Source of the DNA: Clostridium sp. AT4
GTDB lineage: Bacteria > Bacillota > Clostridia > Lachnospirales > Lachnospiraceae
NCBI RefSeq assembly: GCF_001517625.2
Contig: NZ_LN999827.1
Coordinates: 81,348-145,347, forward strand
DNA: 64,000 nucleotides
Direction: 5' to 3'
Part shown: one piece after another, positions 17,143 through 26,255 of the stretch
Layout of the letters: each line of letters begins with the position of its first letter
Numbering within the stretch: position 1 is the stretch's first letter
Translations under genes and position numbers: made by a program
The notes under the pieces: model-generated
What the model was told of the DNA's origin: nothing
The model's input: the letters and a program-made list of their open reading frames with translations, nothing else
Database searches by the model: none

Positions 17143-19230
17143 ATGAGCAGTGGTATGGACAGCAGTATTCTGGATGCATACCTTTATGAAGAAAACAATC
17201 TTTTAGACCAGTTGGACGAAATGCTGGTTGCTGATGAGAAAAACGGTGATTTTTCCACCGATGACGTAAATGAGATCTTCCGTATCATGCATACGATCAA
17301 AGGCTCTTCTGCAATGATGGAATTTAATTCGATTTCCACGATCGCCCATCGTATTGAAGATGTATTTTTTTATATCCGTGATAAAGGGATCGAAACTCTG
17401 GATCCTGAGCATAAGAAAGAGCTTTTCAACCTGATGTTCCGTTCGGAAGATTACTTAAGGAGCGAGATTGAGAAAGTAGAACAGGGCGTACCTCTTTCTA
17501 CTGATATAGATGCGTTCTCCAATGAGATCAATTCTTTTTTGAAGAAGATCAGTGGTGCTGCTCCTGCAGCACCGGAAGCTTCACAGGCTGCTCCTGCAGC
17601 TTCTGGTGCTGCTGCTCCTTCTTCTCTTCCTGATGATAAGGATGCAGCCTGCTTTTTCCATGTTTTTCTGGAAGAAGGCGTGGGAATGGAGAATCTGCGC
17701 GCTTATATGATCGTAAATGCAGTAAAGGAATGTGATGTAAACTTCCGTTTTTACCCCAGTGATATGGAAACAGATCAGGATACTTCCCAGACGATCGCAG
17801 AAAATGGCTTTTTCCTTGCCTTTAACTCCAGGGAAGATGCTTCCAAAGCTGAAGGGATCTTAAAGACACAGAACCATATCCGTTCTTACGAGCTTGTAGA
17901 TGCCACAAAAGCAGCTCCGGCTCCGACAGTCGAAACAAAAAAAGTTTCCCCTTCCAAATCACCTGCATCAACAGCTTCATCCCCGGATACAGCTGCAAAA
18001 AAAGCGGCTCCGCAGCTTACTCATACCCCGGTCAAGCAGAATCTGATCAGTGTCAACCTGATGAAGCTGGACAGCCTGATGGATATCGTAGGTGAGATCG
18101 TGATCACAGAATCTATGGTCACATCTTCCCCTGAATTAAACCTGCTGCCAAGGGACAACCGGGATAATTTTATGAAATCAGCCCGTCAGCTGCGTAAACT
18201 TACTAATGATCTTCAGGATATTGCCATGTCTTTACGTATGGTCCCTATTTCCGGTGTATTCCAGAAAATGAACCGTATTGTACGCGATATGAAGCAAAGC
18301 CTAGGAAAAGACGTCCGTCTGACCATTGTGGGCGAAGATACTGAGGTAGATAAGACGATTGTAGATAACATTCAGGACCCGATCATGCATATTGTACGCA
18401 ACAGCATGGATCATGGTATTGAAGAAACGGCCCAGGAACGTATTGATGCCGGTAAGGATCCCCAGGGTGAGATCGTTCTTTCTGCTTCCCATACCAGCAG
18501 TGAGGTTGTCATCTCTGTAAAGGATGACGGATATGGCATGGATCCCCAGAAGATCCTTGAAAAAGCCCAGGCAAAGAATATGCTTACCAAGCCTGCTTCT
18601 GAATACAGCCAGAAGGAAATCCTTGGGCTGATCATGCTTCCCGGATTTTCCACCAATACAGCTGTAACTGAATATTCCGGTCGCGGCGTGGGAATGGATG
18701 TTGTAAAGAAAAATGTAGAATCCTTAGGCGGTATCGTTTCTGTATCCAGTACCTACGGTGAAGGAACTACCATTTCCATGAAGATCCCGCTGACTCTGGC
18801 TATTGTTGACGGCATGAAGGTAACAGTAGGTGATTCTATTTTTACTATACCTATCGCCAATATCCGTCAGTCCTTTAAAGTAAAAGCAGATCAGGTGATA
18901 AAGGATGAATATGGCAATGAAATGGTGGAACGTGTGGACCGCTTTTATCCAATCGTCCGGCTTCATTCCTTCTATCACCTTCCTACTGAAGTTACCCAGA
19001 TGGAAGATGGTATTCTTTTGTGGGTGGAAGCAAATGATCGTTCTTATTGCCTGTTTGTAGATGATCTGATCGGTGAACAACAAGTTGTCGTAAAGCCTCT
19101 TCCTGCTTTTCTCAGTGAATTTAACCTGAAAGACCACGGCATCACCGGCTGTACTATTATGGGTGATGGCAATATCAGCATCATTCTTGATATCCTCAGC
19201 TTATATTCCATAGCTGTAGAGAATGCGTAA
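17143..19230 (+). CDS. cheA: chemotaxis histidine kinase CheA
   Basis: 695 residues. Autophosphorylating kinase that passes phosphate to CheY and CheB. P1 carries the phosphorylatable His in MHTIKGSSAMM (H50); a Pro/Ala-rich linker surrounds P2; P3 is the dimerisation helix pair (SLMDIVGEIVITES); P4 has the ATP site with HIVRNSMDHGIE, KDDGYGMD and GRGVGMDVVKKNVESLGG; P5 is the C-terminal CheW-like domain. All kinase boxes look intact. ATG at 17143 is preferred to the GTG at 17134 because GGCGG is then properly spaced. It heads a plus-strand operon with cheW, cheR and cheB and is divergent from the TagF-like gene. Confidence 0.96.
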   Translation: MSSGMDSSILDAYLYEENNLLDQLDEMLVADEKNGDFSTDDVNEIFRIMHTIKGSSAMMEFNSISTIAHRIEDVFFYIRDKGIETLDPEHKKELFNLMFRSEDYLRSEIEKVEQGVPLSTDIDAFSNEINSFLKKISGAAPAAPEASQAAPAASGAAAPSSLPDDKDAACFFHVFLEEGVGMENLRAYMIVNAVKECDVNFRFYPSDMETDQDTSQTIAENGFFLAFNSREDASKAEGILKTQNHIRSYELVDATKAAPAPTVETKKVSPSKSPASTASSPDTAAKKAAPQLTHTPVKQNLISVNLMKLDSLMDIVGEIVITESMVTSSPELNLLPRDNRDNFMKSARQLRKLTNDLQDIAMSLRMVPISGVFQKMNRIVRDMKQSLGKDVRLTIVGEDTEVDKTIVDNIQDPIMHIVRNSMDHGIEETAQERIDAGKDPQGEIVLSASHTSSEVVISVKDDGYGMDPQKILEKAQAKNMLTKPASEYSQKEILGLIMLPGFSTNTAVTEYSGRGVGMDVVKKNVESLGGIVSVSSTYGEGTTISMKIPLTLAIVDGMKVTVGDSIFTIPIANIRQSFKVKADQVIKDEYGNEMVERVDRFYPIVRLHSFYHLPTEVTQMEDGILLWVEANDRSYCLFVDDLIGEQQVVVKPLPAFLSEFNLKDHGITGCTIMGDGNISIILDILSLYSIAVENA

Positions 19231-19245
19231 ACAGGAGGTTTTAAA

Positions 19246-19713
19246 ATGGCTGAAGTAACAGAAACAAATATCCAGACAGACGTACTGGCTGAAAACCAGT
19301 CCGTTGAACGCTGTCTTACTTTTGAGTCGGGAGATATGACTCTGTTTTTGAGTATCAATAACGTAACGGAGATCATCAATGACTGTGCGATCACTCATAT
19401 TCCACTGGTACCTGATTATATTAAAGGAATCATCAATCTGCGTGGTCAGATCCTTCCGGTAGTAGATATACGGCTCTATATGGGCAAGCCTGCTTTGGAA
19501 TACAACAGTAAGACCTGCTTTATCGTTTTAAATGTAGACGATCTTCCTGTATGTATTGTTGTAGATTCCGTACAGCAGGTGATCGACATTGACCTGCAGG
19601 ATGTACGTCCAATCCCTATCAAACGCAGACAGAAGCTGTTAGATGGTATGATCACACTTGAAAATGGTACTGTGCTCATGTCTTTTGACTGCAAGTCCCT
19701 GGTCAGTCCTTAA
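19246..19713 (+). CDS. cheW: chemotaxis coupling protein CheW
   Basis: 155 residues forming one CheW domain. It links receptors to CheA in the array. Conserved features include ITHIPLVPDYIKGIINLRGQ and LPVVDIRLYMG in the first half and CIVVDSVQQVIDI in the second. The gene starts 15 bases after cheA with an AGGAGG site and is clearly translated from the same message. The first 20 or so residues are a poorly conserved leader, common in clostridial CheW proteins. Confidence 0.95.
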   Translation: MAEVTETNIQTDVLAENQSVERCLTFESGDMTLFLSINNVTEIINDCAITHIPLVPDYIKGIINLRGQILPVVDIRLYMGKPALEYNSKTCFIVLNVDDLPVCIVVDSVQQVIDIDLQDVRPIPIKRRQKLLDGMITLENGTVLMSFDCKSLVSP

Positions 19714-19826
19714 TGTTCTCCCACAATCTTTCTGTACCTGATTTTGTGATAAAATTTTTCGTCAACCACAAAAGCTGGTGCTGGAAAGACTTCTGGAGTA
19801 GATCCAATTCCTAAGGAGGTCATACA

Positions 19827-20639
19827 ATGCTTACATTAAGTGACGGGGATTTTAACCGCCTTTATACCTATATCCAGCAGCGCTATGGTATCAACCTGAG
19901 CCACAAAAAACAGCTGATCACCAGCCGTCTTACTAATATGCTGCAGCAGAAAGGATTCCATAGTTTTACAGAATACGTAGATGAGATCATCTCCGGCAAA
20001 GATCCGGAGATGGTCTCTGTTATGTTGAACAAGCTGACTACCAATTATACCTACTTTATGCGGGAAAAGGAGCATTTTGATTTTCTCCAGAAGCATATTC
20101 TTCCCGAGCTTGCAAACAAGCATTCTATGGATCGTTCTATTGCTATCTGGAGTGCGGGCTGCTCCTCCGGTGAAGAACCTTATAACATTTCTATGTATCT
20201 GAAAGAATATTTTTCCGCTATTCCCGGAAGCTGGGATACCCGTATCCTTGCTACGGACATTTCCCAGCGTGTTCTGGATTCTGCCATGGAGCCCAGATAT
20301 TCCCTTGAAAGCTTAAAAGAACTTCCGCCTTCCTGGCAGGAACGCTATTTTGTTCCCATAGGAGATAAAACCTATACTGTTTCAGATGCTTTAAGGAAAA
20401 ATGTGATCTTTCGTTCCTTTAACCTGATGGATCCCATCCATTTCCGCAAAAAGTTTGACCTGATCTTCTGCAGAAACGTGATGATCTATTTTGACCATCC
20501 TACGAAGGCGGCACTGGTAAGGCGCTTTTATGATGCTACCGCTCCGGGAGGCTACTTATTTATCGGACATTCTGAAAGCCTGGATAAGGAAAGCTGCCCG
20601 TTTTCCTATATTGAACCGGCTATTTACCGAAAGATCTGA
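19827..20639 (+). CDS. cheR: chemotaxis methyltransferase CheR
   Basis: 270 residues. It transfers methyl groups from S-adenosylmethionine to receptor glutamates. The N-terminal helical domain (LYTYIQQRYGINLSHKK) is followed by the SAM domain with IWSAGCSSGEEPYNISMYL (about 110-128), ILATDIS and FDLIFCRNVMIYFD, ending in the usual FIGHSESL segment. Start ATG at 19827 follows AAGGAGG. The gap of 113 bases after cheW contains no clear terminator. It pairs with CheB downstream and with CheC/CheD encoded far to the right. Confidence 0.95.
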   Translation: MLTLSDGDFNRLYTYIQQRYGINLSHKKQLITSRLTNMLQQKGFHSFTEYVDEIISGKDPEMVSVMLNKLTTNYTYFMREKEHFDFLQKHILPELANKHSMDRSIAIWSAGCSSGEEPYNISMYLKEYFSAIPGSWDTRILATDISQRVLDSAMEPRYSLESLKELPPSWQERYFVPIGDKTYTVSDALRKNVIFRSFNLMDPIHFRKKFDLIFCRNVMIYFDHPTKAALVRRFYDATAPGGYLFIGHSESLDKESCPFSYIEPAIYRKI

Positions 20640-20690
20640 TCCCGTAGGTTATCTCATACGTTGTTACAGTTATCTTATTAAGGAGGCATT

Positions 20691-21779
20691 ATGATCATGG
20701 ATCATAAATTAAAATTAATGGTGGTGGATGATTCACCCTTGTTCCGCACCTGGCTGATCCGTTCTCTCTCTGCGGATGACCGTTTCCAGATTGTAGGATA
20801 TGCAGTAAATGCCCTTGACGCCCAGGAAAAGATCCCGCTACTGCAGCCGGATATGCTTACCCTGGATATTGAAATGCCGGGAATGTCCGGCATTGATTTT
20901 TTAAAGCAGCTTCTTCCGGTCCACCCTATACCGGTAATCCTGGTATCTTCCCTGAACCTGAGGGTTTTTGATGCCTTGGAAGCCGGAGCTGTGGATTTTG
21001 TGCGGAAACCGGATGAAGCCAATGGACTGTCTAAAGAGATCTTTCTTTCTATGCTCCGTTCCAAGCTTCTGGTGGCTGCTGCTTCCCATGTACATCTCCC
21101 ATCCGTTCCTGCCAGTCCACAGGCAGCAAAAAAACGGATAGTCTCTCCTTTAACTGCGGCAGGTAATCCTTTTCTTAACAGACCAAAGACTTCTGCGGCA
21201 GCTTCCCAGGAAACCGTGATCGCCATCGGGGCATCTACCGGAGGTACAGAGGCCATTCTTGAAGTAGTAAAGAATTTTCCAGAAAACACCCCAGGTGTTG
21301 TGATCACCCAGCATATGCCTGCAGGTTTTACAGCTATGTATGCAGAGCGCTTAAACAGGATCTGCAAAATGGAAGTACGGGAGGCGAAAAATGGGGACCG
21401 GATCCGCAAAGGTCTTATGCTTTTAGCTCCCGGAGGTCTGCAGATGCGTGTGGTACCTCTTGGAAACTCCTATGCAGTCAGTGTACAGGAAGGAGAAAAA
21501 GTAAACGGACACAGACCTTCTGTGGATGTGCTTTTTGACTCAGTTGCATTACATGTGCGGGAACACGCCATCGGCGTTCTTCTCACAGGAATGGGAGCAG
21601 ATGGAGCTGCCGGTCTTTTGCGTATGCGCAAAAACGGCGCCTATACCATCGGACAGGACAAGAACAGCTGTGTTGTCTACGGCATGCCTATGGAAGCATA
21701 TAAGATTGGCGCTGTATGCCAGCAGTGTCCTTTAAATACAATTGGTCAGACTGTCCTGGCCCGTGTATCCCTTCGTTAA
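20691..21779 (+). CDS. cheB: chemotaxis methylesterase/deamidase CheB
   Basis: 362 residues. A receiver domain (VDDSP; phospho-acceptor D59 in LDIEMPGMSG) controls a C-terminal methylesterase. The catalytic triad is visible as S182 in IGASTGGTEAI, H208 in ITQHMPAGF and D304 in LLTGMGADGAAG. It removes methyl groups from receptors when phosphorylated by CheA. The linker (about 125-172) is Ala/Pro-rich. Start ATG at 20691 with AAGGAGG upstream; a second in-frame ATG follows two codons later. It lies 51 bases after cheR. Confidence 0.96.
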   Translation: MIMDHKLKLMVVDDSPLFRTWLIRSLSADDRFQIVGYAVNALDAQEKIPLLQPDMLTLDIEMPGMSGIDFLKQLLPVHPIPVILVSSLNLRVFDALEAGAVDFVRKPDEANGLSKEIFLSMLRSKLLVAAASHVHLPSVPASPQAAKKRIVSPLTAAGNPFLNRPKTSAAASQETVIAIGASTGGTEAILEVVKNFPENTPGVVITQHMPAGFTAMYAERLNRICKMEVREAKNGDRIRKGLMLLAPGGLQMRVVPLGNSYAVSVQEGEKVNGHRPSVDVLFDSVALHVREHAIGVLLTGMGADGAAGLLRMRKNGAYTIGQDKNSCVVYGMPMEAYKIGAVCQQCPLNTIGQTVLARVSLR

Positions 21780-21804
21780 CGGATAAGAAATGAATGGATA
21801 AAAA

Positions 21805-22794
21805 ATGAAAGATAGAACTTTAAAGAATCAAAAAAAACATATAAATAAAACCTTGAAACAGTTCCGGCTTGCGAAAACGATGATCCAACTTTCCATTACC
21901 GGTACAGTTTCGGTGATCACTGCCAGCCTGAGCTTTTATTTTTGCCCAGGCTTTTCTTCCCAGGTCGTAGATAAGGCCAGATCTGGCATTTACTTTGTAC
22001 AGACTGCCAGCCACCGTAAATTTCAGGAGCTGGAAGACTTTCTTAAAAAGCAGACCCAGCCAAAACCAGAAATCCAGAAACAAACAGAGCTTTCAGAGGA
22101 TACTTCCGGGACACAGGGGATCCCAGATACATCTTCTGTCACCTCAAAGACCTCTCTGGTAATCCTTGGTAAAGCAGAAAACCTGGATATGGAAGCAAAA
22201 CCGGGATCAGATGGCAATTCTTATGATGCTGCCATCCTGGATACCAGTATGGGCCCGATGTACTACTATAATCAGGGGGATACCCGCTGGAGCAGTTATC
22301 TCTACGGCGGTTCAGATCCCATGCTCCAGTATGGATGTGGTCCTACTGCTGCAGCCATGCTCATCTCCAGCTTCACAAATGACGGAGAAGCCATTACCCC
22401 GGTAACTATCGCAGACTGGTCTGCTGCCAATGGCTATTATGCCCCCCAGGGAGGTTCCTATCACAGCCTGATTCCTTCTGTCCTTGCAGCCTATGGCTTC
22501 CAGGTGGAATCTGTAACAGACCATTCTCCCCAGAATGCAGCTTCCCTTCTTTCTTCCGGTCATATCCTGGTCGCCCTTATGGGTAAGGGAAGCCTGACGC
22601 AAAACGGTCACTTTGTCCTGATCACAAAGCTCCTTCCTGACGGAAATGTTTCTATCGCAGATCCTAACAGCTTTGATAACAGCACCTGCGAATGGGAGCT
22701 TCCTCTTCTTATGGGAGAGTTGAAAAAAGTCTATGACAGCGGTGCCCCGCTCTGGGCCGTTTCCATGGCTGCATCAAACTCTTCCCTCTCCTGA
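21805..22794 (+). CDS. membrane-anchored C39-like cysteine peptidase
   Basis: 329 residues. One N-terminal transmembrane segment (about 26-47) after a very basic start, then a Ser/Thr/Gln-rich linker and a C39-type papain-like domain from about 150. The catalytic Cys is C178 in MLQYGCGPTAAAML, the His is H269 in NGHFVLITKL, followed by IADPNS (D286, N288). Family members cleave surface or secreted peptides, often after Gly-Gly; the substrate here is unknown. The gene is 25 bases after cheB with no strong ribosome site and its last 64 bases overlap, in convergent orientation, the end of the glycosyltransferase gene on the other strand. Confidence 0.8.
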   Translation: MKDRTLKNQKKHINKTLKQFRLAKTMIQLSITGTVSVITASLSFYFCPGFSSQVVDKARSGIYFVQTASHRKFQELEDFLKKQTQPKPEIQKQTELSEDTSGTQGIPDTSSVTSKTSLVILGKAENLDMEAKPGSDGNSYDAAILDTSMGPMYYYNQGDTRWSSYLYGGSDPMLQYGCGPTAAAMLISSFTNDGEAITPVTIADWSAANGYYAPQGGSYHSLIPSVLAAYGFQVESVTDHSPQNAASLLSSGHILVALMGKGSLTQNGHFVLITKLLPDGNVSIADPNSFDNSTCEWELPLLMGELKKVYDSGAPLWAVSMAASNSSLS

Positions 22795-24059
22795 GGAAGG
22801 AGGATTCCCCTGAACATCCGCTCCAGATCCTTTCTGCCCATTGCCATAGCCACCCGCAGAAGGATCACCTTGTCTTTTATATCAGAATAATCATAAATCT
22901 TCCCTAAAAACTGGACTACCTCTTCTGCGCTGACATTGCTCTCTGTAAAACAGTTGATCAGAGTCAGCAGCGCATTCATATCTTTGTGGTCAGTATTCAG
23001 TACGATCACGCAATAACGGACCGCTTTCTGGTAATCTCCCAGCCTTCTGCAGCCTTCTCCCAGACACTCATACATCTGGATCAGCATAGAGGTGGTAATG
23101 ATCCCCCTGTTCACTGTTCCATAGGTTTCCAGCTTTGCTATAGCCAGTTCATACATCTGTACCGCTTTTTCATATCGCCCCTTTCTCCAGTACCAGTCCC
23201 CCATAACACAGTCAAAATCAGGCTCTTTCGGAAGCTTTTCCACTGCTTCTTTATAAATAGCTTCCACCTCAGCTTCCGGTGCGTTCAGGCACTGGGAGAC
23301 CCTTAACAGGTTTGTATAGGTATAAGAACTTCGCTGATCATATACCTCCAGTTTTTCCGGCATGGCTGCCACCGCCTTTTTGTATGCATCTCTTGCTTCT
23401 TCATTTTTTCCATCTGAAGAATAGGTATCTCCCAGATATCCAAGATAATCACAATTTTCAGGATCCTGCTTCAGGATCTCCAGGATAATGTTCAGATTCC
23501 TTTCAAATTTGGACTTATCCTTCTTCTCCTGTTCCTGGTAACCGGTATGGAGGAAAGCCAGCTGCTTTGTAGCATCTGTCAGATGCAATCCGGATCTTCC
23601 TTTTCTGACCAGGTGTTCATGTATTTTTCCTACATAGCGCAGGTCCGGCCGGTTTACAAAAAAGCGGATCATAGTACCGCCGCTTGTGATATTGTTATTT
23701 TCATCCAGATCTACGATCCCTGTAAGAAGACCATCTACATCGTCTCCAACATATTCCAATATCTCCGGAATCTTCTTTGTATCCTCCGGTGTAAAGCTTT
23801 CATCCGCATCAAGAAAGGCGATCCAGTCTCCTTTTGCCTGGTCAATGGCAAAATTTTTGGCAGCAGCAAAATCATTGATCCATGGGAAAAAAAATATCTT
23901 TGCCCCCATTTCCCTGGCAATCTCCACGGTACGGTCACTGCTTCCTGTATCTACCACGATCTGTTCACACATAATATCCTTCCCCCATGAAAGAGCGCGT
24001 CGGATATTTTTTTCTTCATTTTTCACGATCATACATTGTGATATGTTTTTTTTCATCAT
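22731..24059 (-). CDS. family 2 glycosyltransferase with TPR-like C terminus (flagellin glycosyltransferase candidate)
   Basis: 442 residues. The first 240 form a GT-A domain of family 2 with SQCMIVKNEEKNI, VVDTGSSDRT and the metal-binding AFLDADESF (D84, D86). The remainder is built of TPR-like helix pairs (SKFERNLNIILEILKQDP, AVQMYELAIAKLE, YQKAVRYCVIVLN). Proteins of this build next to flagellin genes commonly add the first sugar to flagellin subunits in clostridia; the location 220 bases after the flagellin gene supports that by inference. Start ATG at 24059 has GGTAACAG in front. It overlaps the C39-peptidase gene convergently by 64 bases. Confidence 0.8.
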   Translation of the reverse strand: MMKKNISQCMIVKNEEKNIRRALSWGKDIMCEQIVVDTGSSDRTVEIAREMGAKIFFFPWINDFAAAKNFAIDQAKGDWIAFLDADESFTPEDTKKIPEILEYVGDDVDGLLTGIVDLDENNNITSGGTMIRFFVNRPDLRYVGKIHEHLVRKGRSGLHLTDATKQLAFLHTGYQEQEKKDKSKFERNLNIILEILKQDPENCDYLGYLGDTYSSDGKNEEARDAYKKAVAAMPEKLEVYDQRSSYTYTNLLRVSQCLNAPEAEVEAIYKEAVEKLPKEPDFDCVMGDWYWRKGRYEKAVQMYELAIAKLETYGTVNRGIITTSMLIQMYECLGEGCRRLGDYQKAVRYCVIVLNTDHKDMNALLTLINCFTESNVSAEEVVQFLGKIYDYSDIKDKVILLRVAMAMGRKDLERMFRGILLPQEREEFDAAMETAQSGAPLS

Positions 24060-24100
24060 CTGTTACCTTCTTTTTATGTTCCAAAATATATTATAAAAAA

Positions 24101-24185
24101 GAATCCTGCTTGCAGGATTCTCCGCCTGCGGCGGGTCGCTTTAGCGACACTCTTCCACTCCGCCGCAGTGCGATCCTTAGCGGAG
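24101..24185. repeat. cluster of short palindromes between flagellin and glycosyltransferase genes
   Basis: Four inverted repeats in 85 bases: 24101-24120 (GAATCCTGC arms, followed by T6 on the minus strand), a CCGCC/GGCGG pair near 24122-24135, GTCGC/GCGAC at 24135-24148 and CTCCGC/GCGGAG around 24158-24185, followed by T7 on the plus strand. The first could be a minus-strand terminator and the last a plus-strand one. No gene is seen here. Confidence 0.65.
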
Positions 24186-24194
24186 CGTTTTTTT

Positions 24195-24219
24195 GTCATA
24201 GGACGAAGTTTCCTATGAC
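24195..24219. terminator. bidirectional hairpin flanked by T7 and A7
   Basis: GTCATAGGA and TCCTATGAC arms with a 7-base loop. T7 precedes the stem and A7 follows it on the plus strand, so it has terminator form in both directions. Confidence 0.55.
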
Positions 24220-24252
24220 AAAAAAAGGGGAATCTGCATAAAGCAGATCCCC
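24220..24252 (-). terminator. intrinsic terminator of the flagellin gene
   Basis: On the minus strand, GGGGATCTGC pairs with GCAGATTCCCC (one bulged base, 5-base loop) and is followed by seven T. It begins 27 bases after the flagellin stop codon and is the first of several hairpins. Confidence 0.8.
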
Positions 24253-24278
24253 TAAAAGATGCAGAATCAATTTCAAGA

Positions 24279-25103
24279 TTACTGCAGCATGCTTAATACA
24301 CCCTGAGGCATAGCGTTGGACTGGGAAAGCATAGACTGAGCAGCCTGTAAAAGAATATTGTTCTTTGTATAAGCTGTGATCTCATCTGCCATATCAGTAT
24401 CACGGATACGGCTTTCCGCTGATGTAATATTTTCAGAAGTTACCTTCAGGTTGTTTACCGTATGCTCCAGACGGTTCTGGGCAGCACCAAGGTTCGCACG
24501 GTAAGTAGATACTCTCTCAATTGCAGCATCTACAGATGCCATTGCCTTGAATGCATTCGTTGTAGAATCAACTTTGATCTTATCAATAGTTAATGCTGCC
24601 GCTGTCATAGTCAGCTGTCCAACGGTCATTGCGTTGGTCTTATCTGCAGTAGCACCGATGAAGAAAGTCAGGTTCTGCCCTTTCTTCGCAGGATTTAAAG
24701 GTTTCTCACCGTTGAACTCTGTAGTAGTAGCGATACGGGTAATTTCTTTATTCAGTGCATCAATCTCAGCCTGAATGTTACCTCTTGCAGTTGTGGTATA
24801 AGTACCATTTGCTGCCTGGGTAGTCAGAGTCTTCATACGCTGAAGCATGGAGTGGGTCTCTGTCATAGCACCTTCTGCTGTCTGGATCAGACCGATCGCA
24901 TCGTTTGCGTTGTTTACAGCCTGGTTTAAACCATTGATCTGGGAACGCATGGTCTCGGAAATAGCCAGACCTGCTGCGTCATCGCCTGCACGGTTGATCC
25001 TATAACCGGAAGACAGCTTCTCTAAGTTTTTGCTCAGTGCGCTCTGGTTGGTGCTTAAGTTTCTGTAAGAATTGATCGCTGCAATATTATGCTGGATTAC
25101 CAT
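24279..25103 (-). CDS. fliC: flagellin
   Basis: 274 residues, subunit of the flagellar filament. The N-terminal D0/D1 region (MVIQHNIAAINSYRNLSTNQ, LEKLSSGYRINRAGDDAAGL) and C-terminal region (LGAAQNRLEHTVNNLKVTSE, ending MPQGVLSMLQ) are complete, with a short variable centre (about 150-195). The C terminus is a FliS-binding element. Start ATG at 25103 follows AGGAGG. An intrinsic terminator follows the gene. Expression is expected to be sigma-28-dependent; upstream only a variant GACGATAT at 25221-25214 is seen, without a TAAA at the usual spacing. The central region is short, so surface-exposed glycosylation sites would be limited. Confidence 0.96.
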   Translation of the reverse strand: MVIQHNIAAINSYRNLSTNQSALSKNLEKLSSGYRINRAGDDAAGLAISETMRSQINGLNQAVNNANDAIGLIQTAEGAMTETHSMLQRMKTLTTQAANGTYTTTARGNIQAEIDALNKEITRIATTTEFNGEKPLNPAKKGQNLTFFIGATADKTNAMTVGQLTMTAAALTIDKIKVDSTTNAFKAMASVDAAIERVSTYRANLGAAQNRLEHTVNNLKVTSENITSAESRIRDTDMADEITAYTKNNILLQAAQSMLSQSNAMPQGVLSMLQ

Positions 25104-25267
25104 AATGAATTCCTCCTTATATAAAAGAAAATATGGCAGTGGACTCCTTTCCTCTGTCTTCTATTGTCCCAAGGGCCCTTTCTGGAACAGCAGAATTTTC
25201 TTTCTATGTATATATATCGTCTTATGTTAAAAAAACATAAGCCTGTTTTTCATTATTTCTTTCATTT

Positions 25268-26128
25268 TTATTTTAAAAGTTCAAGTATGGTCTGAGGGAG
25301 ATTATTTGCATTTGTAAGCATCATATTAGAGGACTGGAGGACGATGTTACTGCTGGTATATTTTGTGATCTCTTCTGCCATATTGGTATCACGGATCTGG
25401 CTTTCTGCCGCCTGCATGTTTTCACTTGTAACGCTTAAATTATTGTGGGTGTGATCCAGATGCATATAAGCAGCTCCAAAGGATGCCCTGACTTTAGAAA
25501 CAGCCTCTATTGCATCTTCAATGTATCCTACAGATTTTTGTCCCTTTTCTACAGTGGAAAAATCTGTCTGATCCAGCTGTAGTTCCCTGCTTCCTATATA
25601 ATAGCGTTCTACATCCAGAACCTCTCCAGCCTGAGTAGAACCGCCGATCTGGAGCGGGATCGTATCGTCCAGCTCTGGCGGCTGCCAGAGCTGTGTATTT
25701 GCATTGGCATCTGCCCTGGAAAACAGGGAGATCTCTCCAAATTTAGTGGTAGAACCAATCCTGTCAATCTCCTCAAGGATCTGGTCTTTTTCCATGTTCA
25801 AGGTTTCCCTGTTGGATTGATCGTAAGTTCCATTTGCAGATTTTAAAGCCAGAGTCTTCAGTCTCTGGAGCATGGAATGAACCTCTGTCAAAGCGCCATC
25901 TCCTACATTGGTAAGTCCGATGCCGTCATCAATGTTTCTCATTGCCTGGTTCAGGCTGTTTATCCTGCTGCGCATACCTTCCGAGATCGTCAGGCCAGCT
26001 GCATCATCTCCTGCACGGACGATCCTAAAGCCGGAAGACAGCTTTTCAAGGGACTTTTTCAGCTTTCCTGTTTCGATCCCCTGATTTCTGGCAGCATTTA
26101 TGGATGCTATGTTATTCTGCACCTGCAT
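25268..26128 (-). CDS. second, divergent flagellin-like protein
   Basis: 286 residues with conserved D0/D1 ends: MQVQNNIASINAARNQGIET, LEKLSSGFRIVRAGDDAAGL, FGAAYMHLDHTHNNLSVTSE, LPQTILELLK. The centre (about 150-205) is unlike that of the neighbouring flagellin. It may form a minor filament segment or a filament variant. It has its own sigma-28-like promoter and ATG start at 26128 behind AAGGAAGG. The 164 bases to the next flagellin hold a perfect 8-bp inverted repeat (CTTATGTT/AACATAAG near 25221-25241) without a clear T-run. Confidence 0.92.
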   Translation of the reverse strand: MQVQNNIASINAARNQGIETGKLKKSLEKLSSGFRIVRAGDDAAGLTISEGMRSRINSLNQAMRNIDDGIGLTNVGDGALTEVHSMLQRLKTLALKSANGTYDQSNRETLNMEKDQILEEIDRIGSTTKFGEISLFSRADANANTQLWQPPELDDTIPLQIGGSTQAGEVLDVERYYIGSRELQLDQTDFSTVEKGQKSVGYIEDAIEAVSKVRASFGAAYMHLDHTHNNLSVTSENMQAAESQIRDTNMAEEITKYTSSNIVLQSSNMMLTNANNLPQTILELLK

Positions 26129-26164
26129 GATGTTTCACCTTCCTTAAATAACCATTTGTTTTTA

Positions 26165-26188
26165 TTATCGGCAAAATGCCTTATTTTA
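26165..26188 (-). promoter_or_regulatory. sigma-28 promoter of the second flagellin gene
   Basis: TAAA (26188-26185), a 12-base gap, then GCCGATAA (26172-26165) on the minus strand, 37 bases upstream of the start codon. The layout is identical to the sites before fliD and the ylqG-like gene. Confidence 0.7.
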
Positions 26189-26255
26189 TTGATACCAGGG
26201 TCAAAAGGCCGAAATTGCGAGAGTGCAAAGCACGCAGCAATCCGGTATCTGTCTG

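Noticed and set aside
25221-25241. Inverted repeat CTTATGTT/AACATAAG between the flagellin genes
   Set aside because: The loop is A/T-rich and no clear T-run follows on the transcribed strand, so it was not called as a terminator.
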